From an uncultured Clostridia bacterium (GTDB taxonomy: Bacteria > Bacillota > Clostridia > TANB77 > CAG-508), in NCBI GenBank assembly GCA_947625835.1, contig CANQPY010000007.1:1-46569 (forward strand): 46,569 bases of DNA. The letters are read 5' to 3'. The notes under the pieces are model-generated. The model had not been told where the DNA came from. It saw nothing but the letters and a program-made list of their open reading frames with translations, and ran no database searches. Below are positions 46,178-46,569 of the stretch, piece by piece (positions within the stretch are counted from its first letter, which is position 1; the number at the start of each line of letters is the position of its first letter). The translations under genes and the position numbers were made by a program.

Positions 46178-46448
46178 CTATAAAAAAGTTCAATATATTT
46201 TTTATTTATAACTCCCAGCTACATAACAGACTCTAAAAAGGCTTTATAATTATATTTTGAATTACTGCGTAAGCGACCAAACGAAACGAAGTGTAGTGCG
46301 ATTGGAGCAACTGACATTTAATTTTTTATTATGGAAGTTGCGACACCAAAGTAATGAAAAAATATAATTATAAAGCCTTTTAAATAGTCTGTAATTTGCT
46401 GGTCCCCACGATTTGTTATAAATAAAAAATATATTGAACTTTTTATAG
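46178..46448. repeat. Nested-hairpin element filling the last gene-free stretch
   Basis: Outer arms CTATAAAAAAGTTCAATATA... (46178-46212) and their complement (46415-46448) match over about 34 bases. Inner arms at 46227-46258 (core AGGCTTTATAATTATATTTT) and 46357-46391 are also complementary. The roughly 100-base loop is richer in G and C (ACTGCGTAAGCGACC, GTTGCGACACC) and contains internal GC-rich pairings. No protein is coded. The 419-base end of the window (46151-46569) holds nothing else I can identify. It may be a MITE or a structured RNA. Confidence 0.7.
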
Positions 46449-46569
46449 TAGCAAGTTAAACTCTGAATTGTAATTTTGTTACAAAAATTTCCATGTTACT
46501 AGTTAATGGTTTTATAAGAAAAAATGAGTAAAAGTATTGTTAAAATCATATATATCTTATATAATTATA

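Overview
The window reads as a chromosomal segment of a very AT-rich, spore-forming, anaerobic Clostridia-type Firmicute, probably an uncultured gut lineage. The lineage placement is inference. The evidence is a spoIIGA-sigE-sigG cluster after ftsA-ftsZ, a PdaB-like sporulation deacetylase, pyruvate formate-lyase with its activase, a bifunctional AdhE, the one-step DapL route to meso-diaminopimelate, strong AGGAGG ribosome sites, and TTG starts.

Layout. 0.1-4.9 kb: dapF-dapL, an HD phosphohydrolase, ruvA, a palindromic repeat and rarA. 4.9-9.8 kb: two half-size TSUP transporters, small membrane proteins, a Cys-rich protein, a polysaccharide deacetylase and a double-OB SSB. 9.8-15 kb: a large membrane protein, rluD, an RsuA/RluB-family pseudouridine synthase, an S1 protein and a winged-helix-like protein. 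15-18 kb (minus strand): pflB-pflA. 18.3-24.3 kb: a surface C1 peptidase, an XRE regulator and adhE. 24.3-27.7 kb: asnS and a WG-repeat-like membrane protein. 27.7-33.9 kb: a murA gene cut in its catalytic loop by a 4.9-kb serine-recombinase element carrying an uncharacterised cargo. 33.9-42.1 kb: division and sporulation genes (ftsQ, two DUF881, sbp, ftsA, ftsZ, spoIIGA, sigE, sigG). 42.1-46.2 kb: a mosaic island of repeated ylmC pieces, DUF3006, truncated ORFs and a toxSAS-Panacea-type toxin-antitoxin pair, ending at intact ylmC. A nested-hairpin element closes the window.

The most striking signal is a recurrent frame break. In eight core genes, at eleven places (three in pflA, two in adhE), the reading frame is interrupted by one extra C directly before a glycine codon GGN. 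The zero frame therefore reads an in-frame CGG codon, and the protein continues in the +1 frame with the expected, often invariant, glycine. I found no CGG in frame in any other conserved gene here. Either CGG is an unassigned or skipped codon that triggers efficient +1 frameshifting (or CGGN is read as a four-base Gly codon), or there is a very unusual systematic sequence error. None of the acquired genes carries such a site.

I see no rRNA, tRNA or CRISPR array. Gene functions come from recognisable motifs and family knowledge; no database search was run.
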